Made by a program: the position numbers and the translations under genes
In this document: piece after piece, positions 1 to 5,834 of the stretch
How the letters are laid out: the number at the start of each line of letters is the position of its first letter
Position numbering within the stretch: position 1 is the stretch's first letter
IMG/VR virus record: IMGVR_UViG_3300042562_000434
Location: 1 to 25,855 of that record
Strand: one strand, 5' to 3'
Origin: a virus
Length of the DNA: 25,855 bases
Notes under the pieces: generated by a model
Seen by the model: the letters and a program-made list of their open reading frames with translations, nothing else
What the model was told of the DNA's origin: nothing
Database searches by the model: none

Positions 1-304
1 GTAAATAACCTGCAGAAACATTCTCTCTATTTGAAATAAATTCTAGATTGTTAACATGATTATTCATTTTATTAGCATCCATATGATTAACTACTAGAGT
101 TGTATCTGCTGGGACACCTATCCAAGCTAATGCTACTGCTCTATGACATCTTAGTGATTGATTATCCACTTTAACTTGTCTGTAACCGCTACTGTTAACT
201 GAAGTTGCTAATGGAAATTCAGATCCTATTCTTCTGATGTTTCCGATTGGGTTGACTTCGTAATTTACGAAACCAGGTACTGTTTTAAATTCATTGTTGT
301 TCAT
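1..304 (-). CDS. HNH homing endonuclease, partial (cut by window edge)
   Basis: Starting at the ATG at 304, an open frame runs to the left edge without a stop, giving 101 visible residues. The N-terminus (FKTVPGFVNYEVNPIGNIRR) has the form of a NUMOD4 module, which binds DNA in phage homing endonucleases. It is followed by an HNH core: CHRAVALAW (H54), VVNHMDANKMNNHVNNLEF (H74 and the Asn-rich turn), then the typical NREN trailer. Proteins of this kind nick or cut a specific DNA site and spread their own gene. The gene stands alone behind a terminator at 442-468, so it probably has its own promoter. The C-terminal DNA-binding part lies outside the window. Family assignment is confident; the target site is unknown. 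Confidence 0.82.
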   Translation of the reverse strand, partial: MNNNEFKTVPGFVNYEVNPIGNIRRIGSEFPLATSVNSSGYRQVKVDNQSLRCHRAVALAWIGVPADTTLVVNHMDANKMNNHVNNLEFISNRENVSAGYL

Positions 305-327
305 CTTTATTAGATTATTTTTGATTC

Positions 328-346
328 TATCTCTTTTAAAAAGATA
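328..346. promoter_or_regulatory. Imperfect palindrome upstream of the HNH gene
   Basis: A 19-bp near-perfect inverted repeat (arms TATCT and AGATA around a TTTTAAAA centre, one mismatched pair) lies 24 bp upstream of the HNH start at 304. Its position suits an operator or promoter-overlapping site, but in such AT-rich DNA it could arise by chance. Regulatory role is inference. Confidence 0.25.
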
Positions 347-405
347 TACCATATTTATCTACATTGGGTTTGCGGAAACTTGGCGGAATAGAGATTTAGT
401 GATTT

Positions 406-422
406 GTTAACGTAAAGTTAAC
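406..422. repeat. Paired GTTAAC hexamers, one helical turn apart
   Basis: The palindromic hexamer GTTAAC occurs at 406-411 and 417-422, 11 bp apart. A second pair of short related repeats, TTGCGGAA at 370-377 and TTGGCGGAA at 380-388, lies nearby with similar spacing. Both are in the intergenic stretch 305-441 upstream of the HNH gene. Spacing of one helical turn fits binding by a dimeric protein on one DNA face. No protein is assigned. Confidence 0.25.
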
Positions 423-441
423 ATTAGGAACCATAATCCAC

Positions 442-468
442 AAAAAAACCAGCGGTTTAAGGCTGGTT
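442..468 (-). terminator. Rho-independent terminator of the replication operon
   Basis: Read on the minus strand, a 7-bp stem (AACCAGC/GCTGGTT, 8-nt loop) is followed by seven T. It lies about 60 bp after the stop of the 67-aa gene at 529 and closes the gene set that starts at 2950. It also separates that operon from the HNH gene at the left edge. Confidence 0.85.
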
Positions 469-528
469 CTAATGAAATCAAAATTAATCCGAACAAGAAT
501 AATCATCTTATATATCCAATCTATTTAT

Positions 529-732
529 TTACTTCAAATATAATCCAACCAGACCAAATTCATCCGAAATAGCACCAATTTTATCAATTCTAACTAAGAA
601 TCTGATGGAAGACCATATTTCTGTAACTGAACAACCATATTCGTTAGCTAGATCAATCGGATTGGTATTTAGATAATCAGATTCAGTATAGTATTTTAAT
701 TCATCTAACAGTTTTTGTGTTTCTTTTTTCAT
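529..732 (-). CDS. Small helix-turn-helix-like protein, 67 aa
   Basis: Last gene of the replication operon. Its ATG overlaps the stop of the 139-aa gene by one base (TAATG), so translation is probably coupled. The segment NPIDLANEYGCSVTEIWSSI (about residues 25-44) has the spacing of a helix-turn-helix, and the following residues (IDKIGAISDEFG) could form a small wing. It may be a DNA-binding regulator or replication accessory factor. I cannot name a family. A terminator follows at 442-468. Existence of the gene is well supported by coupling and position; function is a guess from the fold pattern. Confidence 0.6.
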   Translation of the reverse strand: MKKETQKLLDELKYYTESDYLNTNPIDLANEYGCSVTEIWSSIRFLVRIDKIGAISDEFGLVGLYLK

Positions 733-1151
733 TACCTTTCTGATATTTTTTTTATTAGTTTTTCAACATGTTCACGTAGGAGCGTTCTATTGAACGATTT
801 ATCCGTTGTGAATGTCAATGTATGGGAAACCATATTTTGTTCAGTAGTGGCTGTCTTAAGATGTATACGGAAGGGATTAACCTTATTCTTCTCGTGCTCT
901 ATACATTTAGAGATATGAGATACCGATAATAGTCTTTGGTCAACCTTAACGAAAAACGGAATGGACTTAAGGTGCATCTGATCAGTACCTAATGAATTTA
1001 TCCACATAACTAGTGAGGCTTGCATACTGAATGGGATTTTACTAAACATTTCTAAAGAATTACTTTCATTAGAATAATCGGAAGAAGCTAAAAATACTTC
1101 TTTAAGTCTCGCCCAATAAGCAAGACTTAGTGTTTTCTCTATTGGATTCAT
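732..1151 (-). CDS. Unknown protein of the replication operon, 139 aa
   Basis: A 139-residue protein placed directly after the helicase loader. Its start overlaps the loader's stop (TAATG at 1151-1153), and its own stop overlaps the next start in the same way. No membrane segment, signal peptide or catalytic motif is visible. The N-terminal half looks helical (IEKTLSLAYWARLKEVFLAS); the C-terminal half is more mixed and ends in a basic helix (LREHVEKLIKKISER). The tight coupling suggests a role in replication or recombination, perhaps as a partner of the loader or initiator. That is inference from position only. Confidence 0.6.
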   Translation of the reverse strand: MNPIEKTLSLAYWARLKEVFLASSDYSNESNSLEMFSKIPFSMQASLVMWINSLGTDQMHLKSIPFFVKVDQRLLSVSHISKCIEHEKNKVNPFRIHLKTATTEQNMVSHTLTFTTDKSFNRTLLREHVEKLIKKISER

Positions 1152-1675
1152 TATAACTTTCTGTATGATTTACCAACTACTTCAACTACATTACACAATT
1201 CATATAATCTATCCTCTACATGATCTCCGTATATAGTTCCCATTTCAGTTAGAGATTTATTAGCAGTGATAAAAATTAATGGTTTAATTATGCTATCTTG
1301 ATAATCATCATAGAATATTTCTATTAGTTCCTTAAAGGGTTGGTAAATAGTACCATAAACGGAAACTGGGGATTCCCTACCGACATCATCAATAAATAAT
1401 GATTTCTTACCTCTAAGATCATTAATAGAAGCGTATTGAGTTGCTCTATAATTTGAACATAATGTATTAATCTTTAAATAGTGTGTACCAAACCATTTAG
1501 GTTCCTCGTCTTCATACTCCTTAAATTTCGGGTAGGACTCGAGATATTTTTTCATCCCAGTAGATTTACCAAGACCAGGAAGACCAACTATAATAATTCC
1601 TTTAGTTCTATCCAATTCGTCAGACTCTAATAAAAATTCTATTAGATCGTCTCTTTCTATTTTATACTTTATCAT
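1151..1675 (-). CDS. DnaC-like AAA+ helicase loader
   Basis: From the ATG at 1675 the protein is 174 aa. It shows an AAA+ core: Walker A GLPGLGKST (31-39), Walker B LFIDD (93-97), a sensor-1 ITAN (136-139) and a conserved EDRLYEL box with a candidate arginine finger (154-160), ending GKSYRK. This is the DnaC/IstB-type layout. Such proteins load the replicative helicase at the origin and hydrolyse ATP. The frame stays open upstream to a TTG at 1729, but I choose 1675 because the leader AAAATAAACAAACAA matches those before other starts in the window and because that start overlaps the initiator's stop by only 14 bp. The upstream initiator and this loader form a lambda O/P-like pair. No helicase gene is in the window, so it may recruit the host helicase. 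Confidence 0.85.
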   Translation of the reverse strand: MIKYKIERDDLIEFLLESDELDRTKGIIIVGLPGLGKSTGMKKYLESYPKFKEYEDEEPKWFGTHYLKINTLCSNYRATQYASINDLRGKKSLFIDDVGRESPVSVYGTIYQPFKELIEIFYDDYQDSIIKPLIFITANKSLTEMGTIYGDHVEDRLYELCNVVEVVGKSYRKL

Positions 1676-2627
1676 TTGTTTGTTTATTTTTAGGAATGTA
1701 TACTTTTGTGTTTTCATCAACCAAACCAAAAACTGAAGATCTAGTTGTAGATTCGTAGGCTTTCATCGCTAAAGAACCTGAAGATCCACCAACTCCTAAT
1801 ATAGGTTTAGTCCACATTCTATTTTCGATATAATTCTGAGGGGAAACTAAATACTTTCCATTATAATTCTCAGGAAGTAAACCATTAGCAATATACTTTT
1901 CTGAATGTTCTTTCATCAGTTTATTTAGTGTTAGTGCATCATCTTTAGAAATATCTTTAGGAATAACACTATCGATAGCAGTCCAAAGAATATTTCTTCT
2001 AGTTGTTTTAGGATATGCTTCTAACCAATCTTCAGAAATCCATTTCGTTAGAATATGATATGGTGTAAGCTTAACAGGAACTGAAGGTTCATTATCCTGC
2101 TGTTTCTTAACCCTAGGTTTACGAACTGGTTTCTTAATCGGAACTGAAGGTTTAATTAATTTTGGTTTAGTTGCAAGCTCGCTTGCTTTACTCTCTTCTT
2201 TCTTTCTTATATTCTTTCTTTCTTTTAGTGTGTGCGGTTGTTGTTCACTTGTTGTGCGGTTGTTGTTCACTTGTTGTTCATTTTGTTGTTCAACTTCAGT
2301 TCCATTTGACTGATATTTGCTCCAATTCGCTATTGTTATTAAGCGATTCTTGTTGCTCGTCTGTTGTTCAATTAGCTGTTCAACTTTTTCAAAATATTCA
2401 AGAATTCTCTGTATTTTATTCTCATCCATATTTAACTCATTTGCCAGTTGTTTACGTCCTGTTGTGAGCTGACCTGGTTGTAATTTGATTGGTTTCCCAC
2501 CAAACATTTCCTCTCTTTTTCCATAATTAGCCTTGATCAATAGGTGCACAAAAACATGGACCTTTTCGGAATCTTTATAAAATGCTTTGTCAGCAAGTGC
2601 TCTATATAGTTTTAACCATCCTTCCAT
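1662..2627 (-). CDS. Replication initiator, DnaD / lambda O-like
   Basis: A 321-aa protein. Residues 1-106 form a winged-helix type region (GWLKLYRALADKAFY..., PGQLTTGRKQLANELNMDEN, IANWSKYQ) typical of phage replisome organisers and DnaD-like initiators. Residues about 107-190 are a Q/N-rich then Lys/Pro-rich, probably disordered linker. Residues about 190-321 form a helical C-terminal region, a likely contact for the helicase loader encoded next. Such proteins bind the phage origin and bring in the loader and helicase. The linker DNA carries a 22-bp tandem repeat, a candidate origin. Its start overlaps the stop of the 107-aa gene (TAATG). Role by family resemblance; not confirmed by search. 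Confidence 0.75.
   Translation of the reverse strand: MEGWLKLYRALADKAFYKDSEKVHVFVHLLIKANYGKREEMFGGKPIKLQPGQLTTGRKQLANELNMDENKIQRILEYFEKVEQLIEQQTSNKNRLITIANWSKYQSNGTEVEQQNEQQVNNNRTTSEQQPHTLKERKNIRKKEESKASELATKPKLIKPSVPIKKPVRKPRVKKQQDNEPSVPVKLTPYHILTKWISEDWLEAYPKTTRRNILWTAIDSVIPKDISKDDALTLNKLMKEHSEKYIANGLLPENYNGKYLVSPQNYIENRMWTKPILGVGGSSGSLAMKAYESTTRSSVFGLVDENTKVYIPKNKQTNDKV
2198..2229. other. Polypyrimidine/polypurine tract beside the iteron-like repeats
   Basis: On the plus strand this stretch is nearly all C and T (TCTTTCTTTCTT-type runs), with one short TATA interruption. It abuts the tandem repeats at 2231-2274 inside the initiator gene, where it encodes a Lys/Glu/Arg-rich linker. A strongly strand-biased, easily melted tract beside initiator-binding repeats resembles the arrangement at the lambda origin. 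Function is inferred. Confidence 0.35.
2231..2274. repeat. Two perfect 22-bp tandem repeats; candidate replication origin
   Basis: Two adjacent identical 22-bp units (2231-2252 and 2253-2274), each starting TGTGCGG and containing TTGTTGTTCAC, lie inside the initiator gene. The unit is not a multiple of three, so the two copies are read in different frames (QVNNNRT, then TSEQQPHT); the repetition is therefore of DNA, not of protein. Partial copies of the TTGTTCA core continue to about 2380. In lambda the origin iterons lie inside gene O in the same relative place, between the DNA-binding domain and the helicase-loader-binding domain. Confidence 0.5.
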
Positions 2628-2950
2628 TATCCATTAATTATTTTTAAAATGTTCTCCCATTTGATAATAAAATATTTAATACCAAATAGGCCTTTTCCTG
2701 CATCTTCTACAAGGAACTCTTTTTCTAATATCTTAAGATGCTTTTTAATTTCAAACCTAGATCTTCTTGTGTCCTCGCATATTTCAGAAAACTGTTTAGC
2801 AAATTTTTCATCCGGGGATTCTAATGAATATTCCATTAGTTTGTTAAGTGTTACAGTTTCAAGTATACCCAAGGTGGAGCATAAATTTTTACTAAGCCAT
2901 AAGATCTCTTTGTCGCTTAATTTTTGTAATAGTGTTTCTTTTGTTTCCAT
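2627..2950 (-). CDS. Small winged-helix-like protein, first gene of the replication operon
   Basis: 107 aa. The region 62-93 (RRSRFEIKKHLKILEKEFLV, then a Gly-rich turn and IKYF) has the pattern of a recognition helix followed by a beta wing. The N-terminal half is helical (LSDKEILWLSKNL, LNKLMEY). It may be a transcriptional regulator or a DNA-binding replication accessory protein. It is the first gene after the terminator at 3070-3097 and is coupled by TAATG to the initiator. The leader is A-rich (AAATAAAATAAAAAA before ATG). I do not recognise a specific family. Confidence 0.6.
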   Translation of the reverse strand: METKETLLQKLSDKEILWLSKNLCSTLGILETVTLNKLMEYSLESPDEKFAKQFSEICEDTRRSRFEIKKHLKILEKEFLVEDAGKGLFGIKYFIIKWENILKIING

Positions 2951-3069
2951 TTTTTTATTTTATTTTTGTTATAGATTATATATCCACTATTGTATTTTGT
3001 TTCATAGTATTTACTAAAATATTTTCAAAATAATGTCTATTTATATTGATTCTAAATAACAACCCACAA

Positions 3070-3097
3070 AAAAAGACCAAATCACTTCAGTCTTTTT
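3070..3097 (-). terminator. Rho-independent terminator after the nuclease cluster
   Basis: An 8-bp stem (AAAAAGAC/GTCTTTTT, 12-nt loop) is followed on the minus strand by a run of T, because the A-rich left arm continues outward to 3068. It separates the GIY-YIG gene (stop at 3206) from the replication operon (start at 2950). The rest of 2951-3205 has no ORF. It must hold the replication promoter, but I see no clear match to the Bacteroidetes TAnnTTTG box. Confidence 0.75.
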
Positions 3098-3205
3098 CTA
3101 TCACAATCTTACTCACTATCGTTTATACCCACCATAGCGACACGATAATCATTTTTAAATATCTCAATATGGTTAGATCAATTATAGTGCTTTAAATGAC
3201 TTGTT

Positions 3206-3523
3206 TTATCTATCACTAATACTAGGACATTTCTGTTTTAATATTCGTTCTCCAAATAAATCTTGGAGTATTAGTAGACATTCATATCTTTTTGCAGTAA
3301 CTCTAGTTGGGAATTGTTCGATTGGGATTAGTTCAATTTGATCTATTCCTTCTTCTCTCAGGAAATTATACAATTCCTTGTCTTCATTCTTTTTAATTCC
3401 ACTATTATGTTGTGTCTGTCTACGGGTTAAATCATTAGTAATACCAATATAACGGATTATTCCACCAATTTCAACCTTATAAACCCAAGTCTTCCCCTGG
3501 GATTTCCTTTTCCGTAATGCCAT
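3206..3523 (-). CDS. GIY-YIG family nuclease
   Basis: 105 aa, a single compact domain. The motif pair is present: VYKV (Y15) in the GIY position, and RYIGITND (24-31) for YIG, followed by DLTRRQTQHNSG with the catalytic Arg (R34 or R35) and His39, and YECLL with the metal-binding Glu81. These are the key residues of GIY-YIG nucleases, which cut DNA using one divalent metal ion. No separate DNA-binding domain is attached, so it resembles small stand-alone phage GIY-YIG proteins (homing-type or repair-type) more than long homing enzymes. Its start overlaps the 92-aa gene by 47 bp. A terminator lies downstream. Confidence 0.82.
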   Translation of the reverse strand: MALRKRKSQGKTWVYKVEIGGIIRYIGITNDLTRRQTQHNSGIKKNEDKELYNFLREEGIDQIELIPIEQFPTRVTAKRYECLLILQDLFGERILKQKCPSISDR

Positions 3524-3755
3524 TTGCTTGTTTATAAGTTTCTACTCGAAAGTCCAACTCTTTTTTAATAACTGCGCAATATTCATACTCTTCCTCTACC
3601 TCAAAATTCCACAATAGAATCTCTAGGACCTCCATTGTCTCTAATGTATGTGGTTCGATAGCTATGATTAATGAGAAATCTGATCTAGTTAAATACTTTT
3701 TTATTTCTCTTGGCATCATATAAAGGATGTCCGATGGGTTGAAGTTATAATTCAT
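3477..3755 (-). CDS. Small protein with a UVR-like helical hairpin, 92 aa
   Basis: Residues about 42-72 (LEILLWNFEVEEEYEYCAVI followed by KKELDFRV) have the pattern of the UVR motif of UvrB/UvrC and related small phage proteins: an acidic helix, the E-x-C-A-x-I-K core and a second helix. In UvrB and UvrC this hairpin mediates protein-protein contact. The gene overlaps the HNH gene upstream by 11 bp and the GIY-YIG nuclease downstream by 47 bp. UvrC itself is a GIY-YIG nuclease with a UVR motif, so the adjacency could mean a split partner pair; that link is speculative. Confidence 0.55.
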   Translation of the reverse strand: MNYNFNPSDILYMMPREIKKYLTRSDFSLIIAIEPHTLETMEVLEILLWNFEVEEEYEYCAVIKKELDFRVETYKQANGITEKEIPGEDLGL

Positions 3756-4242
3756 CAGCTATTAGATTATTTTTAATAAATTTTAAATATTCGTCTCTTG
3801 CTTTTTCTTGTGTATCAAATAATCCTAGATTTTTTATTTTTCCATTTATATAAATTCTAGATCTCCATTTATTTGTTATATTGTGAAATGTTACCCCTCT
3901 ATATTTTCCAGAATCCTGCAATTTTCCGTAATATAAATGTACATTTTCTCTTTGTGTTACTATTCTTAAATTTTCTATATTATTATCTAATTTATTTCCG
4001 TTTATGTGATCTATAACTAATCTATGACCTGATAATTCATGATTTAAAAAAACCATTGCCATTAATTTATGTATATAAAATCCTTTCGGTGAATTATTTT
4101 TTCTTAGCATAATATGTCTATATCCAGAAGTTATTCCTCCAATCATTATTTTTTCTTTATTATATTTTAATGATTTAACTCTTCCGATATTACTAATTTG
4201 ATAATTAGAATATCCCTTTATTTCCTTCCAATATTCTTCCAT
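3745..4242 (-). CDS. NUMOD4-HNH-AP2 homing endonuclease
   Basis: 165 aa with three recognisable parts. NUMOD4 at about 3-30 (YWKEIKGYSNYQISNIGRVK) is a DNA-binding module. HNH at about 57-100 has IHKLMAMVFLNH, VIDHINGNKLDNNIENLR and the trailing QREN; H79 and the following Asn residues are the metal and catalytic site. An AP2-like DNA-binding domain spans about 112-155 (KYRGVTFH, KWRSRIYINGKIKNLGLFDT). This is a complete free-standing phage homing endonuclease. It sits between the lysis genes and the 92-aa/GIY-YIG pair, so it is probably an insertion. Its DNA looks even more AT-rich than the neighbours, consistent with separate acquisition. Confidence 0.9.
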   Translation of the reverse strand: MEEYWKEIKGYSNYQISNIGRVKSLKYNKEKIMIGGITSGYRHIMLRKNNSPKGFYIHKLMAMVFLNHELSGHRLVIDHINGNKLDNNIENLRIVTQRENVHLYYGKLQDSGKYRGVTFHNITNKWRSRIYINGKIKNLGLFDTQEKARDEYLKFIKNNLIADEL

Positions 4243-4272
4243 AATTTTATTTTTTTCTATTTATTATTTTTT

Positions 4273-4656
4273 TCATAATGTGATTGGTAATTTATCTTCG
4301 ACGATCTTTTTCATGGTTGCTTCTAAGATTTCCCGGTCTCTTTTTATGTACAAATAAGCATCACCCTGACACAACCATTTAATATTTTCTAATCTCCAGT
4401 CATAAAAATTACCATTTAGAAAGTAAAATCCTGGTTTAATACCTAATATTTTTCCAAGTATTGCCCTTTTTGAATATCTTTTATGGTACATTTCATCAGA
4501 ATACCATTCGGAACCATCAGATCTTGTGTATATTTCTATTCCATCATCAGGAACTAGTGCTCCACATAGCGGATAATAAGTGAATGGGTATCCTTCTTTT
4601 CTGATCGGATCCGAGAGATCTATTTTTGGATATTCGAAATCAAAGAGTGTTATCAT
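4273..4656 (-). CDS. Degenerate HNH-like protein, 127 aa
   Basis: I choose the ATG at 4656 because the upstream in-frame ATG at 4698 lies inside the terminator hairpin of the holin operon. The stretch KRAILGKILGIKPGFYF then LNGNFYDWRLENIKWL (about residues 63-95) has the spacing and the N-G-N...LEN-W signature of an HNH core, but the His residues of the normal DHI-x-G-N motif are replaced (FYFLNGN). It may be an inactivated or repurposed homing-endonuclease relative, perhaps a DNA-binding protein. No NUMOD or AP2 module is visible. The gene is clearly open and codon use looks normal; the function is uncertain. Confidence 0.5.
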   Translation of the reverse strand: MITLFDFEYPKIDLSDPIRKEGYPFTYYPLCGALVPDDGIEIYTRSDGSEWYSDEMYHKRYSKRAILGKILGIKPGFYFLNGNFYDWRLENIKWLCQGDAYLYIKRDREILEATMKKIVEDKLPITL

Positions 4657-4686
4657 AGTTATAAGTTTGTCTATATATCCGCTTAC

Positions 4687-4714
4687 AAAAAAGCCCATAC
4701 ATTATCGCATGGGC
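4687..4714 (-). terminator. Rho-independent terminator after the holin gene
   Basis: On the minus strand a GC-rich 6-bp stem (GCCCAT/ATGGGC, 10-nt loop) is followed by six T. It begins 25 bp after the holin stop at 4739 and ends the fibre-lysis transcription unit. Confidence 0.88.
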
Positions 4715-4738
4715 CTACTACAATACAAATACAATAAA

Positions 4739-5218
4739 TTATTCTTTTTTATCCTTCATTATATCACCAAGATCCGCTTTTAATTCCTTTCCTTTTGCAA
4801 ATAATTCTTTTAATAGTATCCAAAATGATTTATTTCCTAATTTCATTGATGTTTCATCTAAACTTTTTAATTCAATATAAGAGAAAAGAAGAGTTACACC
4901 CTTTGCTAATAAAAGAGAAATTCCCATAATAACCCCGCCGAATATGAAAGTATCTAAAAGGAATGCTAATAAAATACCTCCCATATAGAACACAGTTTTG
5001 ATAACAACATTAAATAATTTATTACTTCTAAAAGAAACCATCCCATTTAATTTGATAGTTGTATATATTGCTAAAGTAGTATCAGCAACTACAAATAATG
5101 AGATGATAATAATAAATGCTTTTATTGGGGCTAATACAGTTAATAAACTAATAAAAAGTCCTATTAGAGTGGATTTCATTTCTTGTGGTGTTATTTTACT
5201 TAAAAACAATGGTTCCAT
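4739..5218 (-). CDS. Holin, phage_holin_4-like
   Basis: 159 aa with about four hydrophobic segments (roughly residues 16-37, 38-56, 73-92 and 95-115) and a charged, Lys-rich C-terminus (ELKADLGDIMKDKKE). The pattern TLAIYTTIKLNGMVSFRS between the second and third segments fits the toxin-secretion/phage-lysis holin group. Holins collect in the inner membrane and open it at a set time, letting the endolysin reach the wall. It follows the endolysin directly (6-bp gap), which supports the role. A strong terminator follows. Confidence 0.82.
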   Translation of the reverse strand: MEPLFLSKITPQEMKSTLIGLFISLLTVLAPIKAFIIIISLFVVADTTLAIYTTIKLNGMVSFRSNKLFNVVIKTVFYMGGILLAFLLDTFIFGGVIMGISLLLAKGVTLLFSYIELKSLDETSMKLGNKSFWILLKELFAKGKELKADLGDIMKDKKE

Positions 5219-5224
5219 ATCATG

Positions 5225-5695
5225 TTATTGTTTAGTTATTATAGGATAACCTGATTTATCTTTAGGAAATGTTGAAAGGATTCTCCAATTATTGTAACCT
5301 ATTTTATCGAAATGTGGCATATCTTTAAATGAAGTCCAAGAACCACCCCATGACCATCCATGTTTAGCAAATATTCTAACACACTCATCCCAATCTGCAA
5401 CTCCATCCTTGTCCCAGTCCTTATGTGTATCCCAACTTGCAGTCTTACTATCAATTATAAGGCACATATCGACAGCAAATCCATAGTTATGTACAGATTG
5501 ACCACCTTTAGCATTTGTTACCTTAGGTCGTTGTTTATATAATGCATCTTGTTCTGCAAATGTTCTTAAACCTTGAGTAATCCTAACTTGAGAATTACCA
5601 TTCAATACAGCATTACACTCACTGATAATAAGATTCATTTCCTCTCTTACCAATGGGTGTAATTTACTTATTCTTTCTTTACTTACGTTATCCAT
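5225..5695 (-). CDS. Endolysin, M15-family L-alanyl-D-glutamate peptidase with EF-hand-like loop
   Basis: 156 aa, a single catalytic domain without a signal peptide. Zinc-site motifs are SVHNYGFAVD (H69, D76) and DMPHFD (H128); the conserved Arg is in QGLRT (R44), and WSWGGSW precedes the last ligand. This is the VanY/Ply500/T5-endolysin type, cutting the L-Ala-D-Glu peptide bond of peptidoglycan. Between the zinc motifs is a perfect 12-residue EF-hand consensus, DWDKDGVADWDE (93-104: D, D, D, G, D, E at positions 1, 3, 5, 6, 9, 12), suggesting calcium control. I recall an EF-hand-like calcium site in the T5 enzyme. Its start overlaps the 44-aa ORF by 8 bp; the holin follows. Confidence 0.9.
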   Translation of the reverse strand: MDNVSKERISKLHPLVREEMNLIISECNAVLNGNSQVRITQGLRTFAEQDALYKQRPKVTNAKGGQSVHNYGFAVDMCLIIDSKTASWDTHKDWDKDGVADWDECVRIFAKHGWSWGGSWTSFKDMPHFDKIGYNNWRILSTFPKDKSGYPIITKQ

Positions 5696-5822
5696 TATCT
5701 TCTTGTATTTCTTCTTGTACGATTATGTAAATTCCTTCATAAGCCTCTGCTTGTTCTAGTGATAATGTTTCAACGTATCCATTATCACTTATATTCAACA
5801 TTCTATATTTTGTTAGTATCAT
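5688..5822 (-). CDS. Small protein between fibre and endolysin, 44 aa
   Basis: An ATG at 5822 opens a 44-codon frame (begins MILTKYRMLNISDNGYVETL, ends EEIQEDNG). It starts 12 bp after the fibre stop and overlaps the endolysin start by 8 bp, filling the gap exactly; that fit is the main evidence that it is real. It is acidic, has no membrane segment, and resembles no family I know. It may be a short virion or lysis accessory protein. Confidence 0.6.
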   Translation of the reverse strand: MILTKYRMLNISDNGYVETLSLEQAEAYEGIYIIVQEEIQEDNG

Positions 5823-5834
5823 AATTTTATATTT

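Noticed and set aside
1676-1729. Longer N-terminus of the helicase loader starting at a TTG
   Set aside because: It would overlap the initiator by 68 bp, add residues outside the conserved AAA+ core, and lacks the A-rich leader found before the ATG at 1675.
2231-2380. Repeats considered as a CRISPR array
   Set aside because: Units are directly adjacent without spacers, only two are perfect, and they lie inside a coding gene.
2171-2467. 98-aa plus-strand ORF rich in Leu, Ser, Val and Cys
   Set aside because: It is the antisense of the Q/N-rich linker of the initiator gene; its hydrophobic look comes from the repeated GTT/TTG codons, and no plus-strand gene context exists.
2951-3060. Search for a Bacteroidetes promoter (TTTG, then TAnnTTTG) before the replication operon
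   Set aside because: Only partial matches, such as TTTTG followed 19 nt later by TATGAAAC, were seen; not good enough to report as a promoter.
3117-3147. Inverted repeat TATCGT...ACGATA in the gap before the replication operon
   Set aside because: Arms are only 6 bp with a 19-nt spacer and no T run; too weak to call a terminator or operator.
4657-4698. Upstream in-frame start (MGFFVSGYIDKLIT) for the 127-aa gene
   Set aside because: This start lies within the terminator hairpin of the lysis operon, so the ATG at 4656 is more plausible.
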